NCBI GenBank assembly: GCA_905221605.1
Contig: CAJNDS010002280.1
Coordinates: 456,987 to 520,986 of the forward strand
Origin: Symbiodinium natans
Taxonomy: Eukaryota; Sar; Dinophyceae; Suessiales; Symbiodiniaceae
DNA: 64,000 nt
Direction: 5' to 3'
Below are positions 30,241-40,565 of the stretch, in pieces (the first letter of the stretch is position 1; each line of letters begins with the position of its first letter). The translations under genes were made by a program, and so were the position numbers. The notes beneath the pieces were generated by a model. That model searched no databases. It saw nothing but the letters and a program-made list of their open reading frames with translations, and was not told the DNA's origin.

Positions 30241-30527
30241 GCGGCCTCCGGCTCGCTCGCGCTGCGAAGCGCCTCGAAGGAAGGGGGCGGTGCGGCGCGG
30301 GACGGCCTCTGCATCCGTGGCCGGGAGGAGTCGCTGCCTGAGGATTGCGCCAAGGGAGCGGGGTTCAAGCCCGTGGGGAAGCGCGTGGGCCTCGCGGGGC
30401 GAGCCTGCACTCGCGGGGGCGGCTGTGCCCGCGGCTCCGATTCGCTTTCCGTGTCCATGCGGTAGACCTGGGGCCTCGGGCGTTGCTCCCGAACCTGAAA
30501 GTGCTGCTCAGCCCCAAACTCCTGCAT
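30237..30527 (-). CDS. Proline/arginine-rich protein of unknown function, 96 aa
   Basis: Begins MQEFGAEQHFQVREQ and is rich in Pro, Arg and Ser with no predicted fold. The stop TGA overlaps the major capsid ATG, indicating translational coupling or simple compactness. Position directly before the capsid gene suggests a scaffold or assembly role, but nothing in the sequence proves it. Confidence 0.55.
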   Translation of the reverse strand: MQEFGAEQHFQVREQRPRPQVYRMDTESESEPRAQPPPRVQARPARPTRFPTGLNPAPLAQSSGSDSSRPRMQRPSRAAPPPSFEALRSASEPEAA

Positions 30528-30569
30528 CGTTCATCTCCTCCTCTCCGCGTTCCGGGCCAACGTGCAAGC

Positions 30570-30999
30570 TCACAACCCGATCGCTCGCAGCGCTGTACAA
30601 GCCGTTGACCTGCTGACCTGCTCGAGCAGGTGGACCATCCCGTACTCGAAGCCCTCCACCCGGGCCATTCCGCCCGGCAAGCCGACGTGGATGTCTCGAC
30701 GCGAGTCGACCACGGCTCGCAGGCAGTCCTCGATGCTCTGCTCCTCACAAAGGCTCAGCAGCCCAGGTACCTCGCCATCACGGAACCGGAAGCCGGCGAT
30801 CTCGACATCCTCGGTCGCGCCCACCTGCGAAGCACAACTGCACACACAACGGCCGAGTGAGTTGTCTTTGACTGCCTCCTGCTTCACCGCAGAGGAACCA
30901 CTCGTCCGCAGCTCCTGCACAAGATATGGGTGCCGCAACATCGCCAAGAGCGAACGATGGGTCCTGATCCACGGCTGCTGCGGGGGCTTGGGAGCTCAT
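30570..30999 (-). pseudogene. Unknown viral protein, about 140 aa, one frameshift
   Basis: A likely start at ATG 30999 gives MSSQAPAAAVDQDPSFALGD; near 30940 the sense moves to the frame with MLRHPYLVQELRTSG, VEIAGFRFRDGEVPGLLSLC, EDCLRAVVDSRRDIHVGLPG and FEYGMVHLLEQV, ending at 30570. The second part looks well folded. No family is recognised. It lies 42 bp upstream of the 96-aa gene and shares its direction. Confidence 0.5.
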
Positions 31000-31059
31000 G
31001 GCTGCAGCAGCCTGGCCCGGACAGAGGTGACGCAACGACTCTCAAAACGCAAACACTAA

Positions 31060-31230
31060 ACTGACCTCATCATCACCCTGGCGATTCTGCACGCTCTCGG
31101 CCGGATCCTGCAACACTACGACAAGGCTCGCAACACGCTCGACCACCACTGGTTCACAGCCTTCTTGCTAAATTTGTCCAGTGCCCCGAAGGGCGCGCCG
31201 GCTCGCTTCATGAAGTTCTTCATCACCTGA
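31060..31230 (+). CDS. Short plus-strand ORF fragment of unknown origin
   Basis: Directly after an in-frame TAA (31057-31059) the sequence reads TDLIITLAILHALGRILQHY, then KARNTLDHHWFTAFLL and APARFMKFFIT with a TGA at 31228. It looks protein-like (amphipathic helices) but has no Met start, so it is probably the 3' end of a gene whose 5' part is lost or shifted. It may mark the right end of the virus. Confidence 0.3.
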   Translation, partial: TDLIITLAILHALGRILQHYDKARNTLDHHWFTAFLLNLSSAPKGAPARFMKFFIT

Positions 31231-31853
31231 AGGTGCAGGGGGAGGGTGTGGGCTTCAGGGATGCAGAGAGGCGCGCACACGGACACACAAACCCCCTAAA
31301 AAATAGACCTTGAGCTTCAAAGGGCCGAGGCCCAAGCGCAGGAGGGCGAAGAAGTCGAGAGCGGCGCCTGAGGCGACGGCAGTAGCTAAAAAAAGGGGGC
31401 TGCACTCCAGGTTACTGCGCACTCCTGGACAAACAAACATCCGAAAAGAACCCCCCTTTTTAACGCCTAAAGCATACCTGGGGTTCGGACAGTCGAATTG
31501 GACGGAGGGGTAAGTACCTGGCGGATGGTGTGAGGGTCAGGGGGTGTTGTTGGCAGGTTCATGGAACTGGACTTGGAGCGCGCCTTCCAATTCAAATGGG
31601 AAGCCCTTGCCCCCCCCAGGACGAAAAAAAGCACGAGCAAATACATGCTGCGACGCAACAGACATATCAAAAGAAAGCTAGCCATTGAACCAAGTTCTGC
31701 TCTGCCACTGAGTCTGCCAACACACTCTCGAGCAAAACCTACGGGGGGGGTGGGATGTGTGCAGCAGCAGCCCTGCGGATGACTCTATTTTTCTCCTCGG
31801 AATAGCCACCCCTCGTTCGTGCCAACACGGACCACGTGCCCGGAGTTCGTGAT
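31231..31853. other. Gene-free stretch
   Basis: Several C and A homopolymers; no convincing ORF, repeat or RNA gene. Confidence 0.4.
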
Positions 31854-32311
31854 CTACTTTGCCGACGCCGTGTCAGCCGCAGCCTTGGGCTTCTCCTTCA
31901 TTTGCTCGTCCTTCTTCACGCCCTTCGTCTTGCCAGCCGCCGCCTCGGGCTTCTCCTTGCTCTTCTCGTCCTTCTTCACGCCCTTCTTCTTGTCGGTCTC
32001 CGCCGTGGGCTTCTCCTTCGTGGCGGGGTACGCCGCACGGAAGTCCTGCAGCGACAGCCCGCGGAGAGCTTCCTGGATGCGTGCACGACCATACCTCGGA
32101 CCGATACCACGCGACGTCAAAAAAAACAAGGACCTAAACCCTTCTGAATAACAATGTGCTGATAAGATCCCAAGTGCTCCAAGTCAGCCTGCTCATCGCC
32201 GGAGTCATAGCTGGTCTCTTCCCTCAGGGCCGCGCGGCGACAATCACGCCGTCGAGCCACTCGAAGGGCCATGGCGCTCAACGCCTTCCGGTCGGAAGGT
32301 GTCAGGGACAT
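31854..32311 (-). pseudogene. Lysine-rich basic protein, frameshift at an A8 run
   Basis: Start ATG 32311 (MSLTPSDRKALSAMALRVAR) runs to YQHIVIQKGLGP, then the frame is lost at a homopolymer of eight A (32116-32123, plus strand). In the next frame LTSRGIGPRYGRARIQEALR and LQDFRAAYPATKEKP lead to a direct repeat of the type KKGVKKDEKSKEKPEAA / TKGVKKDEQMKEKPKAA, ending at 31854. The basic tail resembles histone-like or DNA-packing tails. It could be the last viral gene or a host gene. A homopolymer indel may also be a sequencing error. Confidence 0.5.
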
Positions 32312-33160
32312 AACTTACAATGTAGGATGTATGCATGTCACTCTTGCTACGATGCCCTAAGCTGTCCTGTTGCTGCGCAGATCTGAGCATGGGCCCGGCG
32401 CGGATATATACTTCATCACGGGGCCTGACGGTGGAGGAACTAGGGGTTCAGGGTACGCAGGGCACTTGCAGGGGGGCCAATCCAGGAGGGCTCGAAGGGG
32501 GTTAGGGCGCCCTTAACGCCCTGAAAGGGTTGAGGAAGGAAACCTGGGAAGGAAACCGCGCGAAAACAAATCACTCTGCACAACATATCACCAAAATTTC
32601 GGCCAAAATGGACTAGAATACCACTACATAAAACAACATTCGAAAATAATGAGCATCATAGAGCATCACTTGCCCCCATCCTAAACCCCTCCCCAACCCG
32701 CACACACGCTGCACCCCGAAACACCCCGGTCTGGCAGACCTCCTGTCCCCCCATGAACCGAAGAGCGCGATTGTGACCCGAAAACGCAGGGGACGTAGGC
32801 TCGAAATCGCGCTTTCCGCCTGGCCCGTGCGAAACTTGATTTCAAGACCTTGCCGTGGATCGGACCGATCGATGGTCCCCGCCGCACTGGTTCGACGGCG
32901 TCTTGGCACCGATTCCGCACGGGGGCACTTAATCGGCCCGAAAGTGCGTCAAAACACTAGCGCGGGGCACACTCGAGATGGGCGTCGCGCAAGCCCGTGT
33001 GATAGGGCCGAAATCGGCCTGCCGGCGGGGCTCGATCGCTGGCGCCACAGGGAGAGGCCGAAATTTGGGGTGCGGCATGGTGTTTTAGGGCCATAGGGCC
33101 GAAATCACACGCCTGTCGTCAGAGTAACCCGCGCAACATATAATATGTGCGGAAGAAGAA
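32312..33160. other. Gene-free stretch
   Basis: Mixed-composition DNA with no supported ORF; GC-rich from about 32750 with several ggccgaaat repeats. Nothing else is seen. Confidence 0.4.
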
Positions 33161-33774
33161 ATGGAGCAGGCTTGCCGGGCTGTTATAGAGCACCCCACCG
33201 AGCACAACCTGGTGGAATTGCTGGATCTTTGGTCACAGCAATGGAAGCACCAAGGTCGAAAACGGGCTATCGGTGCTGGGTCTTATGACATATACTGCAC
33301 CCTGGGGCTCTATGCCTTCGCGGGCAATGCTCCCGATTTGTCCAAAGCCTCAATCGCGAAAGAGGCATGCGTGGCACTCAATCACTTCTTACGGGATCGC
33401 TTCCAGGGTGGGAAATGGACGTCGCTGGCCGTGATTCTGAACCCCCGCATCGGACTGCATCGCGACATGGGCAACATGATCGGCATGCTGAATCATGCTA
33501 TTGCATTGGGGACTTTACTGGTGGTCGAGTGTGGATCGAAGACAACGAAGGAACATCGCCGGACGAAGTCGTGATGAAAAACAAAATTCATCGGCTTCGC
33601 GGCTCGTGGCTCGATATGCATGACAAGCCAGTCGCGCGCCGATATCACAAAGTAGAGCCTCACGAAGGGCATATGTGGGCGATAGCAGCATATACGCTGA
33701 CGGCCTTTCGACGCTGCTCCGATGAAAAACGCGAAGAACTGACATCGCTGGGATTTCCATTGCCGGAATGAAAT
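33161..33774 (+). pseudogene. 2OG-Fe(II) dioxygenase-like protein (TET/JBP-like), one frameshift
   Basis: The first frame reads MEQACRAVIEHPTEHNLVEL and SLAVILNPRIGLHRDMGNMI; the second continues ALGDFTGGRVWIEDNEG, RLRGSWLDMHD, then YHKVEPHEGHMWAIAAYT to a TGA at 33772-33774. The frame changes near 33510-33525. HRD (metal-binding HxD), a GxFTGGxxWI strand, and the distal H in YHKVEPHEG fit the double-stranded beta-helix of 2-oxoglutarate/Fe(II) oxygenases, and the arrangement is closest to TET/JBP-type 5-methylpyrimidine oxygenases. The usual arginine that binds 2OG is not clear (HMWA at that place). Often such genes ride on mobile elements in algae. It ends 10 bp before the second MITE copy. 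Confidence 0.5.
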
Positions 33775-33782
33775 TCATTTTG

Positions 33783-34813
33783 CTCTCTCTAGGGGAGGTG
33801 TTCCAGCTCTCCACTCTGTGGTGGCTACAGGCCTGGTGTATGAGAGATGTATGAGAATTGTGCATTTCAAGAGGCTGTCGATTCTCGGGCCTACGGCCCG
33901 GAGCTCGAGCGATTGGAGGGGCTCTAGAACGGGATTTCGCAGCTGCTTTGAAGCTGCATGCAAAACAGCTTTCGAGCTGCCATGCCAACCAAACAGCCTC
34001 GAAGGCAAGCGCTCCGAAGCTCCGCCGCTCTCAGACGCGCTGGCGCGCGCGAGTGCTTCCGAGCGCTTCCGAGCGCTTCCAAGTGCTTCCAAGTGCGCTT
34101 CCGAGTGCTTCCGAGCGCTTCCAAGTGCTTCCAAGCGCTTCCGAGTGCTTCCGAGCGCTTCCGAGCGCTTCCGAGCGCCTTCTTCAGCGAAGCGGAGACC
34201 GTGACAACTTAAAACCCCAAAACCCCTAGAAGCGGACGAGACCGTGATAGTCAAAAACCCCTGGAAGCGGACGAGACCGTGACAGCCCAAAACCTCAAAA
34301 CCCCTAGAAGCGAACAAGACCGTGACAGCCTAAAACACCAAAACCACTAGAAGCGGACGAGCCCGTGACAGCCCAACACCACCAGAAGCAGGCGAGACCG
34401 CAACAGCCCAAAACCCCTAGAAGCGGCCGAGACCGTGACAGCCTAAAACCCCAAAACCGCTAGAAGCGGACGAGACCGTGACAGCCCAAAACCCCTAGAA
34501 GCGGACGAGACCGTGACAGCCCAAAACCCCTAGAAGTGGACGAGACCGTGACAGCCCAAAACCCCTAGAAGCGGACGAGACCGTGACAACCCAAAACCCC
34601 TAGAAAGAGACCGTGACAGCCTAAAACCCCAACGAGACAACGGCCTCGATACGCGTGGTCTCGTTGTCTCATTGTCTCAGGGCCATCTCCGACCTCAAAG
34701 CCCGCCGACTCGATGCCCTGATGCCAGGCCTCGAGACGCGCAGTCTCGTTGTCTCATTGTCTCAGAGCCATCCGGCCTCCAAACTGTTCAACAGCTCCGA
34801 AGCCCACGCGCGC
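33783..34813. mobile_element. MITE-like element, second copy, left part (split by copia C)
   Basis: It starts with the same TIR as the copy at 10301 (CTCTCTAGGGG, then GAGAGATGTATGAGAATTG and CTCGGGCCTACGGCCCGGAG). It has the 10-bp minisatellite (34047-34182), a new tandem array (34200-34633) and TTGTCTCA units (about 34660 and 34750). The element is cut at 34813 by copia C; the other part resumes at 45022. Confidence 0.85.
34200..34633. repeat. Tandem array of 35-50-bp units (CCCTAGAAGCGGACGAGACC)
   Basis: About 11 imperfect units containing aacccctagaagcggacgag and accgtgacagcc. It is absent from the first MITE copy, so it expanded inside this one. Confidence 0.9.
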
Positions 34814-34815
34814 AG

Positions 34816-35215
34816 TTGATATATGTGACCCTCCAAGTTTCCCAGTTGACACATGATGTGCACTTGAGTTGTCTGCTATGAGGGTGAAGCATAGGCACGA
34901 GGACATGTCAGGCAGTGCAGATTTGTTTTGGCTTGGTGAGATCTTGTTTTGAGTAGGAAGAACTGTTTTCTGTTCGTTTTCTCGAAACTCGTTTGTCGGA
35001 ACTCGTTTCCTGTTTGTGACCTGGTATTTGGTGACCAGAAGTGACTCAAGCCAGTTTAGGTCTGCAGAGCTCAGCAGAGCACCTAAGAGGTGCTAGGAAC
35101 CTACCCACAGTGTTTAGGAGTAGAAGTTCCATGAGTCCGCACTTCGTGCTGTGAGGGTTGAGTGTAGTCTTGACCTGAGGTCCCTTAGGCCCTGTGGCTG
35201 CGCCACGAGTTTCAA
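34816..35215 (+). repeat. 5' LTR of copia C (400 bp)
   Basis: It begins TTGATATATGTGACC and ends GAGTTTCAA. Compared with the 3' LTR it lacks a 130-nt segment after GTTCCATG and otherwise differs at few positions. Confidence 0.9.
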
Positions 35216-35217
35216 CG

Positions 35218-35229
35218 TGGTAGCGGAGC
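35218..35229 (+). promoter_or_regulatory. Primer-binding site of copia C
   Basis: TGGTAGCGGAGC, two bases after the LTR, resembles the initiator-Met tRNA primer-binding site TGGTATCAGAGC of many copia elements. Confidence 0.6.
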
Positions 35230-35359
35230 TTCGTGCTCCAGCATGGACACTGGTGAAGAACGTGTGCCTGGACGACCGTTCTCCGAGAGGCCGCAGTGCA
35301 AGCAGCCTGAGTTCCACAGGGCTTTCTGGTGCAAGGTCACCAAGTGCCCGTGGGAGAAG

Positions 35360-36800
35360 AGAACGTGGAAGGTCTTTGCCAGCGCGACCAGCTTCAGTTC
35401 CACGCGGAGTAGACCCAAGAGCAGTGGACAGCTACGACTGGAGCAGGCCAGCCACCAGTTGGGGCTGTGCCTTCGTTTGGACCTCAGTTCTACCAGATGG
35501 GAACACCCCCTCAGACAGCACCACAAGAACCCCTTCAAGTTCCGAATATGCAGTTGCCCCTTGCACCTGGAGTAGCTCAACAGATGGAGTTCACAAGAGC
35601 AATGCTGCAAGCACAGGACGAGCAGATCCGACAGCAGGCAGCTCAACTTCAACAGATGAGTGCCATGCTGACGCAGGCATTGCAGCTTGCAAGTGCGAAT
35701 GCTGCAAATGCACAAAATGCAACAGCTACAACTTCATCGTCGACGAGTCCTACCCTGGAGGAAACCCCTCAGCATCATCTGCGAATGCATCTTGGACAGC
35801 TTACAGAGACGAACTTACAAGCTGGCTTTGTTTGCTTGACGATCGGTACGCTACGGAGTTGCAGGAGGCGATGAGTAGCAGTGTGGAAGTCTTGCAAGTG
35901 AAGCTTGAAGCCGGGAAAGCAGCTCGGTCGACCAAACTTTGGTTTTTGCTTCGTCAGTCCATGAGCAAGTTCCAGCGTGGGCAGGATTTGGTGCATCTCA
36001 TCGAGGTAAAGCAGATGGGAGCAAGTGCCGGATATGAACTCTGGCGTTCTTTGAACAATGAATTGTCCGTTCGCTCCAGAGTAGAAGGACAAGCCCTTCG
36101 CGAGCAGGCATTAGGCCTGGTGCCGCCGAAACACCTCAAGCGACCACTTGATGTCGCTAGGTGGTACACCACCGAACTCCTCAAGTTCGAGGCGCAGGTG
36201 AAGCATCGCTTCCCGGAGTTGCTCATCGGAGAACAAGAGGGAGTCTTGTGCCTGATGAAGCACTTAGATTCTGAGACCAAGAGGTATCTGCTCCTCCATC
36301 ACTCAACAAGAAGCATGAGTGAGCTGATGACTGGTTTACAGTTCTACGACGAGCAGCTTCGTGTGATGGACTTCCAGAGAGAAGGAGCATCCGGGTATGC
36401 GAATGCTTTCAAGGGCGGTAAAGGCGGAAAGGGCGACAGAGACAAGGGCAACAAAGGCTCCAAGGGCAACAAGGGCAACAAAGGCGAGAAAGGAGAAAAG
36501 GGACTGAAGGGCGGCAGAGCGAAAGGAAAGGACGGGAAAGGTGAGCGAAGCGGAAAAGGGGACAAAGCTCGAAACAAGAGCAGAGACGCGAAGAAGACGG
36601 ATGTCTGCCGGAACTGCGGGAAGACTGGACACTGGGCACGCGACTGCTGGGCACCTCCGAAGGACAAAGCCGCAGCGGCGACGAGCCAGGCCGTTACGAC
36701 GCAGCCAGAGGCACCATCATCTTCATCGTCTACTTCGGCGAAAGCAGCAGCACAGCCCACAACCAAGGGTAGTGGAAAAGCACAGTCATCAATCAAGACT
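35360..36800 (+). pseudogene. Copia C Gag with CCHC zinc knuckle (two compensating frameshifts)
   Basis: Sensible sequence runs in frame 3 (VPRGVDPRAVDSYDWSRPAT, about 35395-35460), shifts to frame 1 (about 35467-35770, with QQMEFTRAMLQAQDEQIRQQ), then returns to frame 3 (DELTSWLCLLDDRYATELQE onward). A capsid-like helical domain (KLWFLLRQSMSKFQRGQ, VARWYTTELLKFEAQVKHRF) is followed by a Gly/Lys-rich stretch and a zinc knuckle CRNCGKTGHWARDC (36605-36646). It packages element RNA. No clear Met start was found between the primer site and 35395. Confidence 0.75.
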
Positions 36801-39800
36801 TTTCTGGAGGGATACCACTTTGGGATGATGCTTACGAATCAGGTAGTTACTTTTCCTTCAGATGACCGAGTTTATTGGCTGATTGACTCTGGTAGTTCGT
36901 TCCACATCATCACGAGAGAGACGCTTGAGAGTGATCATGTGAAGGTCCTTGCATGGCTTGAAGGACGCCCGAAGTCGTATGCGGAGACTGCGACAGGAGA
37001 TTCCGTTGAGATAGGCGGATCGACACATGTTTTGGTGGAAGTTTGCTTTGAAACCACCACATCAGCATCACTGAAGAGCAGTTCTGAGCATGAGGGTGAC
37101 GCTGTGTGCATGTGTAGGGCTAGGTTTGAAGCCGTCATTTCCGATCAGATCAAGCACAATTTGCTGAACATCAACTTGCTTTGTCAGAATGGAGGTTGGG
37201 AGCCAGCGATGTGCGGCCAGCAGGGCGTAATTACCGTCCGAAAGCACGGCGTAACGCTGAGACCAACCATGTTTGCTTCAGTTAGTTGGCTTGCGTCAGT
37301 TCGGAATGACCATCCTTTAGCGCTGAAACCGCAAGATTTGATCGCCAAAACGGAACAGTTTCGTCGAAGTCGGTCTCGCAAGTCGTCTTCGAGTCGTGAT
37401 TTTCATCGTTCGACTTCGAATCGAGGTCATCGCAGCTCTGCGAGAGTGTGTGTTGAGCCCGAAAACCCCGAATTGCTGGATGTTTCATGTCTTGATGAGG
37501 TAGTTGATTGCGAGTTTCAGACGAGCCACGAACATGTTGACCTGGACCAAGGCGAAGCTAAGGACAGACTAAGGACAGTCGATGACGTTTCCGGCTCTGC
37601 GAGGGATCAACTTCAGTTTTTCAGTCATGTGGATACGCCAGTTGTTCGTGAGCTTGATAGGGATGAACGCTTGATTTTTAGTGAAGACAACAGCGTTATC
37701 TCACACAAGCAACAGGACAACAGCACCACACCAGCAGTCGAGCGGCTTGTATTTGAAAATGACAGCAGCGTTATCTCACACAAGCAACAGGACAACAGCA
37801 CCACACCAGCAGTTGAGCGTCTTGTGCATGAGCATGGTAGGGAAACAGTTGTCTGTCGTGCTTGCTTGGAGGATTTCCCTGATGAGGTTGAGATTGGCAG
37901 CTTGGATTGCTCAAAGAGGCGAAGTTTTCCTAGAGTAGGACAGATAGGAGACCGCCGCTATGGATCCGAGTGCCACGATGCAACGAAGCATCCAAGAGTT
38001 GGAAGGCATGCGCCAGGGGGCGAGACGCAGGAGACTGATACTGTTGGAGGCCAACGCCGCGCAGCACGGCATAGAGCTTCCACAGGATCTCCGAGAGGAG
38101 CTCCAGGCAACGTATGCCGAGGCGGAGTCCACTGGAGGGGACGAGATGGATCTGGATTTGGATTCGGCAAGGGTGGACCCTTCGACCTCATCTCCTTCGA
38201 TGGAGTACGTCATGGAAGAGACGGAAGCGGCGGAGGCACCGTCGTCCCACACTGGGGTGAGGGAATTCCAAACGGATCCTTCGATGTCAGAGGCTCCAGC
38301 CAAGGGACCCGCTATGGTGCAGATGAAGCCGACGCCGAAGATCAAATCCAAGGAAAAAGCCAAGGCCGTGAGACCGGTGCGGAACTTGCTGCCGGACCAT
38401 GTGGATCAGTCGACCATGGGGGTCGATCCTCGGGAGCCCTCCGGCCCCCCGCCGGCATCGTCAGCGCCAGCGCGGAGGGGAAAACGGCGCTGGGCGTCGG
38501 CAGGCTGGATGACGTGGGTTGCTCGTCGGTTCGGAGGAGCTTGGACGGCACAAGCTTCGGGAGCCAGCGACTCACCGGATACGCCGGTGACGCTGTTTTG
38601 TCTCCTGTGCCAGAAATATGTCACCGAAGCCCACTTGATGAGCGAGCCACACGAAGCCAACATGCAGGGCTTCTCGCAGACCATCTCCAAGGAGGGCCTC
38701 CACGTGACACAGAACCCGGTGGATTGGGGCACATGGGAGCAAGCTCTTGCCGAACCAGAGCAGCTGGAACTTGGAGTGACAGAGGGCAAGGCTCGCTCAG
38801 TGGTTACGCTGGGACCGAGCGAGTTTCCTCAGCCGAACCCGAAGGAAACAACCGCGGCAGCACCGGCGAGCCCAGGGCCAGGACCATCGACAATGGTGGT
38901 GGAGATAGACGAGTCCGACGAGGATTGGGGAGAATGGAGGCCAACCACAGGGGTTCCAGCTCCAACGACCCCAGCACATCCGGAGCATCCCCCTATCTCC
39001 ATGACGCAGCCGCCGGGGGAACCGGTCAGCCCGACAGCAGTGTACACGGAGCACCGCCGGGGCCCCGAGCCCAGGCATGCGAAGAGCACTCTCCGAGTGA
39101 CACCTCCCTGGCGGGAATCACTTTCCAACCTGGGCTATCATGGTCCGTATCTGCAGCTGCATCTGAGCACACCAGGCCACACCTCAGAAGGGCTGCAAGC
39201 CCTCGGACCTTTGAGGGAGAGCTTCCTGCGGATGCAGGTGAAGGACCATGCCCAACTGCCGGTCAGCTTGACACCCCCGAAAGCCGCCAGCGACCTCTCC
39301 AGCACGGTGATGAGGATGGCAGAAACGATGGAAACAGGAGCAGCGGGGACATTGGCACCGGCAGGAAGGCCATTCAACCCAATGAGCCTTCGCGCTCAGC
39401 TCGAGGCGGGGATCCTCACGGGCCAACAATACGAGGACCGGCGCCGAGCAAGGTCGCAGGACATACAGGCTGCGAGGTCGGTCGCGCCAAGGCTGGCGCT
39501 CCCGATACCTCCGCCACCTCCAGTTCCGCGGCCCGAACGCACGCCCGAAACCCCAATTCCGTGGAGTGGCGCGCCGTCGCCTGCATTCATGGAACTTATC
39601 AGGCGCCGCCGAGATCGCCAAGAGCGCGATCGTTCTCGCTCCCCGTCTCCCTGAAAGGGAGTACGGAGAAGCCCAACCCAATCCTTGCAGCTTTGTCCCA
39701 AGACGAGAGAAAAGAGCCCGATACGCGACAGCCACAACAGCAGTTTGAGTTAGTCACTGAAGAAGGAATTATTGGGGACAATGTGCGTAGTAAACAGGCA

Positions 39801-40565
39801 GAGCTTCAGCACCACATGCAGGCACACGTACCATACATGTCTGACTGTGAGTTTTGCCAGCGGACTAGAGGGACCACTCCAGCCCGAAAGCGTAGCGACC
39901 TGAACCCGAGAGAGTTTCAGCTTGACCAGTGCTTCTTTCGCAAGCTTGCATTCATCGTACTGGTTCATACCATGAGCTTTGCAATTGCAGTTTGCTTTAG
40001 ACCTGAGGGAGAGAGCGCAGCAACAACAGCAGAACATTTGCATCCCTGGGTCAGGCACTTTGGTGTGAAACAACCGCATTTCATGTCTGATGCAGAGGGA
40101 CTCACGAAGAACATCGCAGCGAGGCTCGCTGATCTTTGTGAGGGTACTGAGGACAGCTTTGCACCCGAAAGGCATGCACCAGCAGCAGAACGAGCCATTA
40201 GGACCCTGAAAGGAATCGTAGCAACACATGAGCTTGAGTTGCGTGAACATGGCGTTGTTTTGGATGGGGAGTGTGCGGATGTTTTCGACCTTTTGTTTCA
40301 ATACGCAGCACACACGCACAACAGGTTTTCAGTTTCTGTAGGGTCGACCATGACACCCATGCAGAAGATCCGCGGAGATCGAGTGCGACGGGTTATGGAA
40401 TGGTTGGGAAGGGGTAGGGAGGAGGATGGAGTGGAAGGGTTGGGGTGGGGAGCGGGGGGCAGGGGAAGGGGTTGGTGGTGGGAGTGGGGGGGAGGGGGGG
40501 TTGGTGGAGGAGGGTGGGAGGAGGGGCGGAAGGGGTTGGTGGTGGGTGGAGTGGGGGTACGGTGA
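36800..40565 (+). CDS. Copia C protease and integrase frame, spanning an overprinted ORF
   Basis: Continuous in frame with Gag. The aspartic protease motif is WLIDSGSSFHI (about 36880-36912). A 75-bp tandem duplication encodes SVISHKQQDNSTTPAVERLV twice (about 37690-37840). From about 37960 to 39660 this frame is open but of unnatural composition, while an accessory ORF occupies another frame. Integrase resumes with HVPYMSDCEFCQRTRG (zinc site), FQLDQCFF, HFMSDAEGLTK and ERHAPAAERAIRTLK, giving D, D and E. It ends in the G-rich tract at 40563-40565. Confidence 0.75.
37960..39654 (+). CDS. Accessory ORF overprinted in copia C: U1-type zinc-finger, SR-tail protein, 564 aa
   Basis: Starts at ATG 37960 (MDPSATMQRSIQELEGMRQG), one frame off the Pol frame. 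It has an N-terminal helical part, acidic and Pro-rich linkers, a C2H2-like finger FCLLCQKYVTEAHLMSEPHE (about 38598-38660), a long disordered middle and an RS-type tail RRRRDRQERDRSRSPSP. Composition is protein-like, unlike the overlapping frame. It lies exactly between protease and integrase, where copia elements normally have only a linker. U1-type fingers and RS tails occur in splicing and other RNA-binding proteins. It is probably a captured host coding segment, retained as a separate frame. Confidence 0.6.
   Translation: MDPSATMQRSIQELEGMRQGARRRRLILLEANAAQHGIELPQDLREELQATYAEAESTGGDEMDLDLDSARVDPSTSSPSMEYVMEETEAAEAPSSHTGVREFQTDPSMSEAPAKGPAMVQMKPTPKIKSKEKAKAVRPVRNLLPDHVDQSTMGVDPREPSGPPPASSAPARRGKRRWASAGWMTWVARRFGGAWTAQASGASDSPDTPVTLFCLLCQKYVTEAHLMSEPHEANMQGFSQTISKEGLHVTQNPVDWGTWEQALAEPEQLELGVTEGKARSVVTLGPSEFPQPNPKETTAAAPASPGPGPSTMVVEIDESDEDWGEWRPTTGVPAPTTPAHPEHPPISMTQPPGEPVSPTAVYTEHRRGPEPRHAKSTLRVTPPWRESLSNLGYHGPYLQLHLSTPGHTSEGLQALGPLRESFLRMQVKDHAQLPVSLTPPKAASDLSSTVMRMAETMETGAAGTLAPAGRPFNPMSLRAQLEAGILTGQQYEDRRRARSQDIQAARSVAPRLALPIPPPPPVPRPERTPETPIPWSGAPSPAFMELIRRRRDRQERDRSRSPSP

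Larger units (their letters stand above)
11838..31000. mobile_element. Integrated polinton-like virus (PLV), partly decayed
   Basis: The block collects hallmark genes of Preplasmiviricota: DJR major capsid protein (28984-30240), penton-like protein (17390-18364), A32-like packaging ATPase (16655-17469), TV-Pol-SF3 helicase (20961-24318) and PolB-HNH-SF1 helicase (11838-15384), plus a fibre gene. Gene blocks are transcribed minus, plus, minus. No host-type intron is seen; genes abut as TAA-ATG or overlap as ATGA. No integrase of the rve or tyrosine type and no adenovirus-type cysteine protease was recognised, and no terminal inverted repeats were found. The right limit could extend to 32.3 kb. 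Confidence 0.8.

Noticed and set aside
30562-31059. 165-aa plus-strand ORF opposite the 30570-30999 gene
   Set aside because: Ser/Thr/Arg-rich shadow composition; the minus strand is more protein-like.
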